Assembly (NCBI RefSeq): GCF_022179405.1
Contig: NZ_BPQT01000059.1
Location: forward strand, 1 to 55,709
Length of the DNA: 55,709 nt
Reading direction: 5' to 3'
Source of the DNA: Methylobacterium marchantiae
GTDB lineage: Bacteria > Pseudomonadota > Alphaproteobacteria > Rhizobiales > Beijerinckiaceae
Shown here: one piece after another, positions 10,426 to 17,262 of the stretch
How the letters are laid out: each line of letters starts with the position of its first letter
How positions within the stretch are numbered: the first letter of the stretch is position 1
Made by a program: the position numbers and the translations under genes
The notes under the pieces: generated by a model
Told to the model about the DNA's origin: nothing
What the model saw: only the letters and a program-made list of their open reading frames with translations
The model's database searches: none

Positions 10426-11040
10426 ATGACCGGCACGGCTCCCAAGACGACCACGACGTCGAACCGCAAGGCCTCGGTCACAGCCTTCGCCTGCGCCGGC
10501 CTGGCCTTCGGCATGATCGGTCTCGCCTTCGCGTCGGCGCCGCTCTACGACATGTTCTGCAAGGCGACGGGCTATGACGGCACGCCGCGCGTCGGTCTGG
10601 CGCCGACCCAGGTCGCCGTGGACGACAGCATGGTCGTCCATTTCGACACCAACGTGGCCTCGACGCTGTCCTGGCGCTTCGTCGCGGAGACTCCGAAGAT
10701 CGAAGCGCGCCTCGGCGAGACCAAGACCGTGTTCTTCCGCGTGAAGAACACGGGCACGACACCCTCCACGGGAATCGCGACCTACAACGTCCAGCCGGGC
10801 CTGATGGGCAGCTTCTTCGTGAAGATCCAGTGCTTCTGCTTCAACGAGCAGACGCTACAGCCGGGCGAGACGATGGATTTCCCGGTGGTGTTCTACATCG
10901 ATCCGGCTGTGAGGGCGGATTCGAACACCGCTCATCTGCAGGAGATGACGCTGTCCTACACCTACTTCGCGTCGAAGAACGGCCAGCCAACGGCCGCGCT
11001 CGCGACGTCCGAAGGTCGGGGAGCGAAATCGAATTTCTGA
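10426..11040 (+). CDS. ctaG: Cytochrome c oxidase assembly protein CtaG (Cox11)
   Basis: Copper chaperone that inserts CuB into subunit I. The 204 residues comprise a short cytoplasmic N-terminus, one transmembrane helix (about 18-38), and a periplasmic immunoglobulin-like domain. The copper-binding signature CFCF is present (KIQCFCFNEQ, about residues 143-152), and there is a further cysteine after the helix (MFCKATGYDGT). It lies 45 bases after the small membrane protein gene and upstream of coxC, the standard position for this gene in alphaproteobacteria. Confidence 0.96.
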   Translation: MTGTAPKTTTTSNRKASVTAFACAGLAFGMIGLAFASAPLYDMFCKATGYDGTPRVGLAPTQVAVDDSMVVHFDTNVASTLSWRFVAETPKIEARLGETKTVFFRVKNTGTTPSTGIATYNVQPGLMGSFFVKIQCFCFNEQTLQPGETMDFPVVFYIDPAVRADSNTAHLQEMTLSYTYFASKNGQPTAALATSEGRGAKSNF

Positions 11041-11055
11041 GCCCATCAACTATTT

Positions 11056-11087
11056 TGGCGCGACGGATTTTCGATGCGCCAGATTTT
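11056..11087 (+). terminator. Possible weak hairpin between ctaG and coxC
   Basis: TGGCGC (11056-11061) pairs with GCGCCA (11076-11081) over a 14-base loop, followed by GATTTTT. The stem is only 6 bp and the loop is large, so this is a marginal terminator candidate in the 163-base gap before coxC. Confidence 0.3.
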
Positions 11088-11203
11088 TGCGGTCTCAAGC
11101 GTGACAACACGGCGCCGTCCCGATTAAGGGTTCCGGTGTAGCCGAACATTCAGAAGGCCGTAGCCGCTCGCGGTACCCGGCACGGGTGAGGAGAAGAGTT
11201 CAG

Positions 11204-12055
11204 ATGGCCGAGGCGCACGCCAAGAATCACGATTTCCACATCTTGAGCCCGAGCCCCTGGCCGCTGTTGGGTGCCTTCTCCGGCTTCCTCATGGCGTTCG
11301 GCGCCGTGTTCTGGATGAAGAGCCTGCAGATCGGCACGCTCACCCCCGGCCCCTACATCTTCGGCGCCGGCACGATCGGCGTGCTCTATGTGATGTTCTC
11401 CTGGTGGCGCGACGTCGTGCACGAGGCGAATGCCGGCGATCATACCCGCGTCGTGCAGCTCCATCACCGCTACGGCATGATCATGTTCATCGCCTCCGAG
11501 GTGATGTTCTTCGCCGCCTGGTTCTGGGCCTATTTCGAGGCGGCGCTTTACACAGCCGACCCGATCCAGACCACGCGCCTCGACTTCACCGGCGGCACCT
11601 GGCCGCCCAAGGGCATCGAGGCGTTCGATCCCTGGCACCTTCCGCTCCTCAACACCTTGATCCTGCTGACCTCCGGCACGACGATCACCTGGGCCCACCA
11701 TGCCCTGCTGCACGACGACCGTAAGGGCCTGAAATACGGCCTGTGGCTCACGATCATCCTCGGCGTGCTGTTCACCGCCTGCCAGGCCTACGAGTACAGC
11801 CACGCGCATTTCGGCTTCTCGGGCAGCATCTACTCGGCGACCTTCTTCATGGCGACGGGCTTCCACGGCGCTCACGTCATCATCGGCACGATCTTCCTCG
11901 CGATCTGCCTCTACCGCGTCTATCTCGGCCAGTTCACGGTCCAGCAGCATCTCGGTTTCGAGTTCGCGGCCTGGTACTGGCACTTCGTCGACGTGGTCTG
12001 GCTGTTCCTCTTCGCCTCGATCTACGTCTGGGGCGCCGGCACGGCTGCTCACTGA
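11204..12055 (+). CDS. coxC: Cytochrome c oxidase subunit III
   Basis: Structural subunit III of the aa3 oxidase, 283 residues with about seven transmembrane helices. Family sequences seen include [21 protein letters not shown] (shortened to its recognisable core, [13 protein letters not shown]) with the lipid-binding glutamate, and the C-terminal [14 protein letters not shown]. The start at ATG 11204 is chosen over an upstream in-frame codon at 11186 because GAGGAGAAG lies just ahead of it. It ends the structural part of the cluster, and a strong terminator hairpin follows at 12117. Confidence 0.96.
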   Translation: MAEAHAKNHDFHILSPSPWPLLGAFSGFLMAFGAVFWMKSLQIGTLTPGPYIFGAGTIGVLYVMFSWWRDVVHEANAGDHTRVVQLHHRYGMIMFIASEVMFFAAWFWAYFEAALYTADPIQTTRLDFTGGTWPPKGIEAFDPWHLPLLNTLILLTSGTTITWAHHALLHDDRKGLKYGLWLTIILGVLFTACQAYEYSHAHFGFSGSIYSATFFMATGFHGAHVIIGTIFLAICLYRVYLGQFTVQQHLGFEFAAWYWHFVDVVWLFLFASIYVWGAGTAAH

Positions 12056-12116
12056 CGCTGTTTCACGCTCCGTCGGAGCGAAGCGATACGGCCAAGCGAC
12101 ACAGGTATGAGAATCG

Positions 12117-12139
12117 GGGCGGCGCAAGCCGCCCTTTTT
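12117..12139 (+). terminator. Rho-independent terminator after coxC
   Basis: GGGCGGC (12117-12123), loop GCAA, GCCGCCC (12128-12134), then five T residues (12135-12139). This is a textbook intrinsic terminator 61 bases after the coxC stop. It would separate cox transcription from the DUF983-surf1 pair, which would then need its own promoter or read-through. Confidence 0.88.
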
Positions 12140-12210
12140 CGTGCCATGGCTCTCGCGAAGTCCCATATGCGGCGGAGGGCAGACATCTCCGTCGCCGAGG
12201 AGCATGCATC

Positions 12211-12579
12211 GTGAACAAGACACGGCCGCTACCGCCGCCCATCCCGACCGGATTGCGGTGTCGGTGTCCCCGCTGCGGCGAGGGCGCGATGTTCGACGGG
12301 TTCCTCACCTTCAGGCCGTCTTGCGAGGTCTGCGGCCTCGATTACTCGACCTTCAATGCCGGCGACGGACCGGCCTTCTTCGTCATGTCCATCGTCGGCA
12401 TCGTGGTGGTCGGATTGGCCCTTTGGCTCGAGATCACCTTCGAGCCGCCGATCTGGGTCCATGCCGTCATCGCGATCACCCTGTCGGTCGGGCTCAGCCT
12501 CATGTTGGTGCGCCCGTTGAAGGGGCTCCTCGCAGCGCTGCAATTCGCCAACAAGGCCGAGGAGGGGCGCTTTCGCTGA
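12211..12579 (+). CDS. DUF983 family membrane protein
   Basis: A 122-residue protein of the DUF983 family. It has two CxxC pairs near the N-terminus (CPRCGEG and CEVCGLD), arranged like a zinc ribbon, then two transmembrane helices (about 52-72 and 78-98). It starts with GTG at 12211, and GAGGAG lies 8 bases upstream. DUF983 genes regularly sit between coxC and surf1 in alphaproteobacteria, which suggests a part in oxidase assembly, but the biochemical role is not established. Its stop shares one base with the surf1 start (TGATG). Confidence 0.88.
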   Translation: MNKTRPLPPPIPTGLRCRCPRCGEGAMFDGFLTFRPSCEVCGLDYSTFNAGDGPAFFVMSIVGIVVVGLALWLEITFEPPIWVHAVIAITLSVGLSLMLVRPLKGLLAALQFANKAEEGRFR

Positions 12580-13355
12580 TGTCGACGGTCGCTCGCCCAG
12601 GCGCCGTGCGGTCTCTGGCCGCGCCGGCCATCGTCTCGCTGATCTGCCTCGCCATCCTCCTCGGCCTCGGAATCTGGCAGTTGCAGCGCAAGGGCGAGAA
12701 GGAAGCCCTGATCGGCCGGATCGTCGCCCGCTCGAGGATCGAACCGCCCGCTTCACCTCCGTCCCGTGGTGATTGGGATGCGGCCCGCGACGAGTTCGAG
12801 CGGGTGCGGGTTACGGGGACGCTCCTCAACGATCGAGAGACGCTCGTCCATGGGCTCGCGGCCGGCGCGGTGCCGGGCAACGCGCTCCAGGGCTATTACG
12901 TGCTGACGCCGCTGAAGCGGGACGATGACGGCAGCCTCGTCCTGATCAACCGCGGCTTCGTTCCGACCGAGCTGAAGGATGCCGGCCGCCGACCGGCAGG
13001 CCAGATCGCCGGGTCGACCACGATCACCGGCATGCTGCGCGGGCCCGAGATACGGACCATGTTCGTACCGCCGCCGGAGCCGGCCAAGGGCGAGTGGTTT
13101 CACCGCGACATCGACGGCATCGCAGCCGCGAAGGGGCTGACGGTGATGCCCTACCTCATCGAGGCGGATGGCACGCCCAATCCAGGCGGTTGGCCGAAGG
13201 GAGGGCAGCTCCGGGTCGACCTCCCCAACAACCACCTGCAATATGCCTTCACCTGGTTCGGAATCGCGGCCTGCCTCGTCGGGGTGTTCGGCGTCTTCGC
13301 GTGGAAGCGCCTGTCGGAGGAGCGTGATACGGACTCGCCGCGGTCGCCTGCGTAA
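12579..13355 (+). CDS. surf1: SURF1 family cytochrome oxidase assembly protein
   Basis: Membrane protein that binds heme a and aids its delivery to subunit I. The 258 residues begin with a transmembrane helix (about 14-34), continue with a periplasmic domain, and end with a second helix (about 222-242). The family pattern LGIWQLQRKGEKEALI follows helix 1, and VDLPNNHLQYAFTWFGIA precedes helix 2. The ATG overlaps the DUF983 stop by one base, indicating coupled translation. Its position at the end of the cox cluster supports the role. Confidence 0.94.
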   Translation: MSTVARPGAVRSLAAPAIVSLICLAILLGLGIWQLQRKGEKEALIGRIVARSRIEPPASPPSRGDWDAARDEFERVRVTGTLLNDRETLVHGLAAGAVPGNALQGYYVLTPLKRDDDGSLVLINRGFVPTELKDAGRRPAGQIAGSTTITGMLRGPEIRTMFVPPPEPAKGEWFHRDIDGIAAAKGLTVMPYLIEADGTPNPGGWPKGGQLRVDLPNNHLQYAFTWFGIAACLVGVFGVFAWKRLSEERDTDSPRSPA

Positions 13356-13466
13356 CATTGGCCAATATCTTGCTGGAGAGGTTCGGCGGAGCAGCTACTC
13401 CGCTCTTGTGGGCCGGAAGCCTCGCACTATCCTGCTTCTGGCCGCCCCGATTGCGAAGTGTGGTCC

Positions 13467-13901
13467 ATGCGCGCCGTCCTCTCCCTGCTGATCGCCCTCG
13501 TCTGCCTGACTGCGGTCGCAGTCTGTTCACCGGCCCGAGCCGCCGACGATGCGGCGAAGTCGGAGGCACGGGCGACGGTGGAACGCCAGATCGAGGCGTT
13601 CCGTAAGGACGATGCGGCCACCGCCTACGCCCAGGCCGCCCCCTCGATCCAGGGAATGTTCACCTCCCCCGATAACTTCATCGAGATGGTTCGGAAGGGC
13701 TATGCCGCCGTCTACCGGGCCCGCAGCTTCAGCATCGACCGCATCGAAGAGACCGATGACGAAGGCCTCGCCCTCGGCGTGAAGCTGCAGGACGAGAACG
13801 GTGTCGACTGGGTGGCGCTCTACAGCCTCGAAAAGCAGACTGACGGGGCCTGGAGGATCAGCGGCTGCCGCCTCGTCAAGGCACCGGGAAGCGCCGCGTG
13901 A
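13467..13901 (+). CDS. Secreted DUF4864 domain protein
   Basis: A 144-residue protein with a signal peptide (MRAVLSLLIALVCL, cleavage near ARA-ADD at about 24) and a single compact domain resembling DUF4864: a predicted helical first half (VERQIEAFRKDDAATAYAQA) and a beta-rich second half ending in a conserved-looking WRISGCRLV. Such domains belong to the NTF2-like superfamily. ATG 13467 is preferred over an in-frame GTG at 13458 because it starts the signal peptide cleanly. No function is known, and it may not belong to the cox genes upstream. Confidence 0.78.
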   Translation: MRAVLSLLIALVCLTAVAVCSPARAADDAAKSEARATVERQIEAFRKDDAATAYAQAAPSIQGMFTSPDNFIEMVRKGYAAVYRARSFSIDRIEETDDEGLALGVKLQDENGVDWVALYSLEKQTDGAWRISGCRLVKAPGSAA

Positions 13902-14215
13902 CATCGCTCTGACCGCAGATCACGCTGGTTTGCTTCGCCTGCTCCGCTCTCATCAGTGGCGTCGTCTACCTTGCGACGGTGTTGTCCTCGGCCCGACGTC
14001 GCAGCTCGCTGGCATCCTTGGGCGGCTCGGACGCGGGCGCAGGCTGGCAGGCAGGCAGGCAGGCAGTCTCATCCTATACCTCCGGCGATACCTGCTCCGA
14101 TGGGGACGGTTCCTCCTGCGACTGATGACCCTCGATGCGAATTGGCGCGGGACGTCATCTGTTTTCGACAGCGCCACCCACATCGTGTAGACCGGCCGCC
14201 TTCCCGGAGGCCTCT
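13902..14215. other. Intergenic region with a GGCA tetranucleotide tract
   Basis: This 314-base gap lies between the DUF4864 gene and thrC. It contains five perfect tandem GGCA units plus one base at 14046-14066. No convincing gene is seen. The thrC ribosome binding site GGAGG is at 14206-14210. A promoter for thrC is expected here but I cannot place it. Confidence 0.5.
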
Positions 14216-15628
14216 TTGCTACACGTCTCGACCCGCGGCGCCGCGGCGCCCCTCAGCTTTTCCGATGCTCTCCTCGCCGGCCTCGCCCGCGACGGTGGTC
14301 TCTATTTGCCCGAGAGCTGGCCGCAGATTTCTCGCGACGCCATCGCCGGACTTGCCGGACAGCGCTACGCCGAAGCCGCCAAGCTCGTCCTCCGGCCGCT
14401 GATCGACGGCGAGATCGCCGATGCCGATCTCGATCGGATGATCGAGGATGCCTACGCCACCTTCCGCCACCCGGCCGTCTGCCCACTCGTCCAGCTCGAC
14501 GACAACCTGTTCTTGCTCGAACTCTTCCACGGGCCGACGCTGGCGTTCAAGGACGTGGCGATGCAGCTGCTCGGGCGACTGATGGACCATGTCCTCCAGG
14601 CTCGCGGCTCGCGCGCCACCATCGTCGGCGCCACGTCGGGCGATACCGGCAGCGCCGCGGTGGAAGCGTTCCGCGGCCTCGACCAGGTCGATATCTTCAT
14701 CCTGTTCCCGCACGGCCGCGTGTCGGAGGTGCAGCGCCGCCAGATGACGTCGGTGGGTGCGGACAACGTCCACGCCATCGCCATCGACGGCAATTTCGAC
14801 GATTGCCAGAACATCGTCAAAGCCCTGTTCCAGCACGCCGACTTCGCCGACGAGATGCGCCTGTCGGGCGTCAACTCGATCAACTGGGCGCGTGTGGCGG
14901 CGCAGGCGGTCTATTACTTCACCAGCGCCGTGGCTTTGGGCAGCCCTCACCGGCCGGTCTCCTTCGCGGTGCCCACCGGCAATTTCGGCGACATCCTCGC
15001 CGGCTGGGTCGCCAAGCGCATGGGCCTGCCCATCGACCGGCTGATGATCGGCACGAACGCCAACGACATCCTGGCGCGCACTCTTGAGCACGGCGCCTAC
15101 GAAGTCCGCGGCGTCCAGCCGACGACCTCGCCCTCCATGGACATCCAGATCTCCTCGAATTTCGAGCGTCTGCTGTTCGAGGCGCTCGGCCGCGATGCGT
15201 CGAGCCTGTCGCGGCTGATGGCGGGGCTGAAGCAATCGGGTGGCTTCAGCCTCGACGAATCCGTGCTCAGGACCGTACGCGACGAGTTCGACGCCGCTTC
15301 CGTTCCGGAAGAGGCCGTCCTCGCCGAGATCGCTCGGGTCCATCGGGATATCGGCATGGTCATCGATCCGCACACCGCCATCGGCGTCCATGCGGGCCGG
15401 CGTCTTCTGGAGAAAGATTCCAGAACCCCCGTCGTCGCCCTCGCCACCGCCCATCCCGCCAAGTTTCCGGATGCAGTCTCGCAGGCGACGGGCGGCTTGC
15501 GCCCCGCCTTGCCGCCGCATCTCGCCGACCTGCTGGATCGGAAGGAGCACTTCACCCGCGTGGCCAACGATCAGGCTGCGGTGGAAGCCTTCATCCGCGG
15601 ACATTCGCGCATCACGGCGGGGAACTGA
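14216..15628 (+). CDS. thrC: Threonine synthase
   Basis: PLP enzyme converting O-phosphohomoserine to threonine. From a TTG start at 14216 (GGAGG five bases upstream) the protein has 470 residues and begins LHVSTRGAAAPLSFSDALLAG after the initiator, matching the usual start of this family. The PLP lysine lies in GPTLAFKDVAMQLLG, and the phosphate-binding loop in GATSGDTGSAAVEAF. The frame is open to 14135, but that extension is arginine- and serine-rich and unlike the family. It is followed 6 bases later by an M16 peptidase gene, a common alphaproteobacterial pair. Confidence 0.95.
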   Translation: MLHVSTRGAAAPLSFSDALLAGLARDGGLYLPESWPQISRDAIAGLAGQRYAEAAKLVLRPLIDGEIADADLDRMIEDAYATFRHPAVCPLVQLDDNLFLLELFHGPTLAFKDVAMQLLGRLMDHVLQARGSRATIVGATSGDTGSAAVEAFRGLDQVDIFILFPHGRVSEVQRRQMTSVGADNVHAIAIDGNFDDCQNIVKALFQHADFADEMRLSGVNSINWARVAAQAVYYFTSAVALGSPHRPVSFAVPTGNFGDILAGWVAKRMGLPIDRLMIGTNANDILARTLEHGAYEVRGVQPTTSPSMDIQISSNFERLLFEALGRDASSLSRLMAGLKQSGGFSLDESVLRTVRDEFDAASVPEEAVLAEIARVHRDIGMVIDPHTAIGVHAGRRLLEKDSRTPVVALATAHPAKFPDAVSQATGGLRPALPPHLADLLDRKEHFTRVANDQAAVEAFIRGHSRITAGN

Positions 15629-15634
15629 GAGACC

Positions 15635-16930
15635 ATGAACCAGCATTTCGCGACCCATGGCGCCTCGCCCGGCCTCAAGATCTCTCGCCTCGCCAACGGT
15701 ATCACCGTCACGACGGAGACGATGCCGGGCGTCGCCACGGCGACCTTGGGGGTCTGGGTGGGGGCCGGATCGCGTCACGAGCGGCCGGACGAGGGCGGGC
15801 TCAGCCACCTCATCGAGCATATGGCGTTCAAGGGGACGCAGACCCGCTCGGCCCGCCGGATCGCCGAGGACATCGAGAATGTCGGCGGCGACATCAACGC
15901 CGCCACCAGCGCCGAGGGCACGAGCTACACCGCCCGCGTCCTCGGCGAGGATGCCGGCGTGGCGCTCGACGTCATCGGCGACATCCTCACGCGCTCGGTC
16001 TTCGATGCAGGCGAGCTCGCCCGCGAGAAGGGCGTGATCCTGCAGGAATACGCCGCCATCGAGGACACGCCGGACGACGTGGTCTACGAGGCCTTCACAG
16101 CAGCCGCCTTTCCGGACCAGCCGATCGGCCGCCCGATCATCGGCACGCCGCAGACCATCGCGAGCTTCGACCGCGATGCGATCGAGGCCTATCTCGCCCG
16201 CGAATACACCCCGGACCGGATCGTCGTCGCCGCCGCCGGCGCGATCTCTCACGAGGCCATCGTCGAAGCGGCCGAGCACCATTTCGGTGGCATGCCGGCG
16301 GCCGTCGCTCCTGAAATGGTCCCCGGCACCTATGTCGGCGGCGAGAAGCGGATCCAGAAGAAGCTCGAACAGGCCAATCTCGTCCTCGGCCTTCCCGGTC
16401 TCTCCTTCCGCGACGAGGGCTACTACGCGCTGCACATGTTCGCGCAGGTGCTCGGCGGCGGCCTCACCTCGCGGCTCTGGCACGAGGTGCGCGAGACGCG
16501 CGGCCTCGCCTACGAGATCCAGGCCTTCCACTGGTCCTTCGTCGATTGCGGCCTTTTCGGCATCGGCGCCGGGACGTCCGGCTCGGACCTCGCCGAACTC
16601 GTCGACGTCACCCTCGCGGCCACCGCCAAGGCGGCGCGCGACGCGGATACCGTCGAGGTCGATCGCGCCAAAGCGCAGGTGAAGGTCGCCCTGCTCTCCG
16701 CCCTGGAGACCCCCGGCGGTCGGATCGAGCGCAATGCCCGGCAGATGCTGGCCTGGGGCCGGGTGATCCCGCCTCAGGAGGTCATCGCGAAGATCGATGC
16801 CGTGACGGTGGACGACGTGAGGGCGGCGGGTTTGCGCCTGCTTGCGGGCGCTCCGACTCTGGCCGCCATCGGGCCGATCAAGAAGCTGCCGTCGCTGGAG
16901 AAGATGCGAGGCATGCTCCAAGCGAGCTGA
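15635..16930 (+). CDS. M16 family zinc metallopeptidase (processing-peptidase-like)
   Basis: A 431-residue single-unit M16 peptidase close to the mitochondrial processing peptidase beta type. The inverted zinc motif H58-L-I-E61-H62 is intact, and the third zinc ligand E138 lies 76 residues later, as expected. The C-terminal half contains the substrate-binding domain with GLGGGLTSRLW-like sequence (VLGGGLTSRLWHEVRE). The lack of a clear signal peptide suggests a cytoplasmic location. It is probably co-transcribed with thrC (6-base gap). It should not be taken for PqqF/G, since no pqq genes are nearby. The physiological substrate is unknown. Confidence 0.92.
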   Translation: MNQHFATHGASPGLKISRLANGITVTTETMPGVATATLGVWVGAGSRHERPDEGGLSHLIEHMAFKGTQTRSARRIAEDIENVGGDINAATSAEGTSYTARVLGEDAGVALDVIGDILTRSVFDAGELAREKGVILQEYAAIEDTPDDVVYEAFTAAAFPDQPIGRPIIGTPQTIASFDRDAIEAYLAREYTPDRIVVAAAGAISHEAIVEAAEHHFGGMPAAVAPEMVPGTYVGGEKRIQKKLEQANLVLGLPGLSFRDEGYYALHMFAQVLGGGLTSRLWHEVRETRGLAYEIQAFHWSFVDCGLFGIGAGTSGSDLAELVDVTLAATAKAARDADTVEVDRAKAQVKVALLSALETPGGRIERNARQMLAWGRVIPPQEVIAKIDAVTVDDVRAAGLRLLAGAPTLAAIGPIKKLPSLEKMRGMLQAS

Positions 16931-17262
16931 GGCGCCAGTCACGGTCCGTTCAGGCGAGTTAAGCCAGCCGCTGAGCGTGAGCATCGCTGCCGGGTTTCTA
17001 TGCCGAATCCCCGGCATCCGCGTCATGGGGACGGTTCCTCGTGCCGTTGACTGTGCGGTTCCGTCCCTTCTCCGGTCGCCCGGCTTGTTTTGGCCGCAAA
17101 AGCACGCGATCGAAAATCCCTCGGCGCTACGCCAGGAAGCAGTGGGTGCCGCAAGTCTCGGCAGCTCGCGCGACTTGCCCGTGGACACCCCCGCCGATAC
17201 GACTGGGCCGCAAGCTGAGCCGTATTCACCATAAGAGCCCGCCCGGCCGGAACACTCGCCCG
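16931..17262. other. Gap between M16 peptidase and GGDEF/EAL gene
   Basis: A 332-base stretch. A frame continuous with the next gene is open back to GTG 17041, but its product there is arginine- and proline-rich and does not look like protein selected for function. I regard most of it as leader DNA. The motif ATGGGGACGGTTCCTC at 17025-17040 also occurs at 14100-14115. Confidence 0.4.

Noticed and set aside
14100-17040. A 16-base exact repeat ATGGGGACGGTTCCTC at 14100 and 17025
   Set aside because: One chance 16-mer match in a 55-kb GC-rich sequence is not surprising, and the contexts share nothing else.
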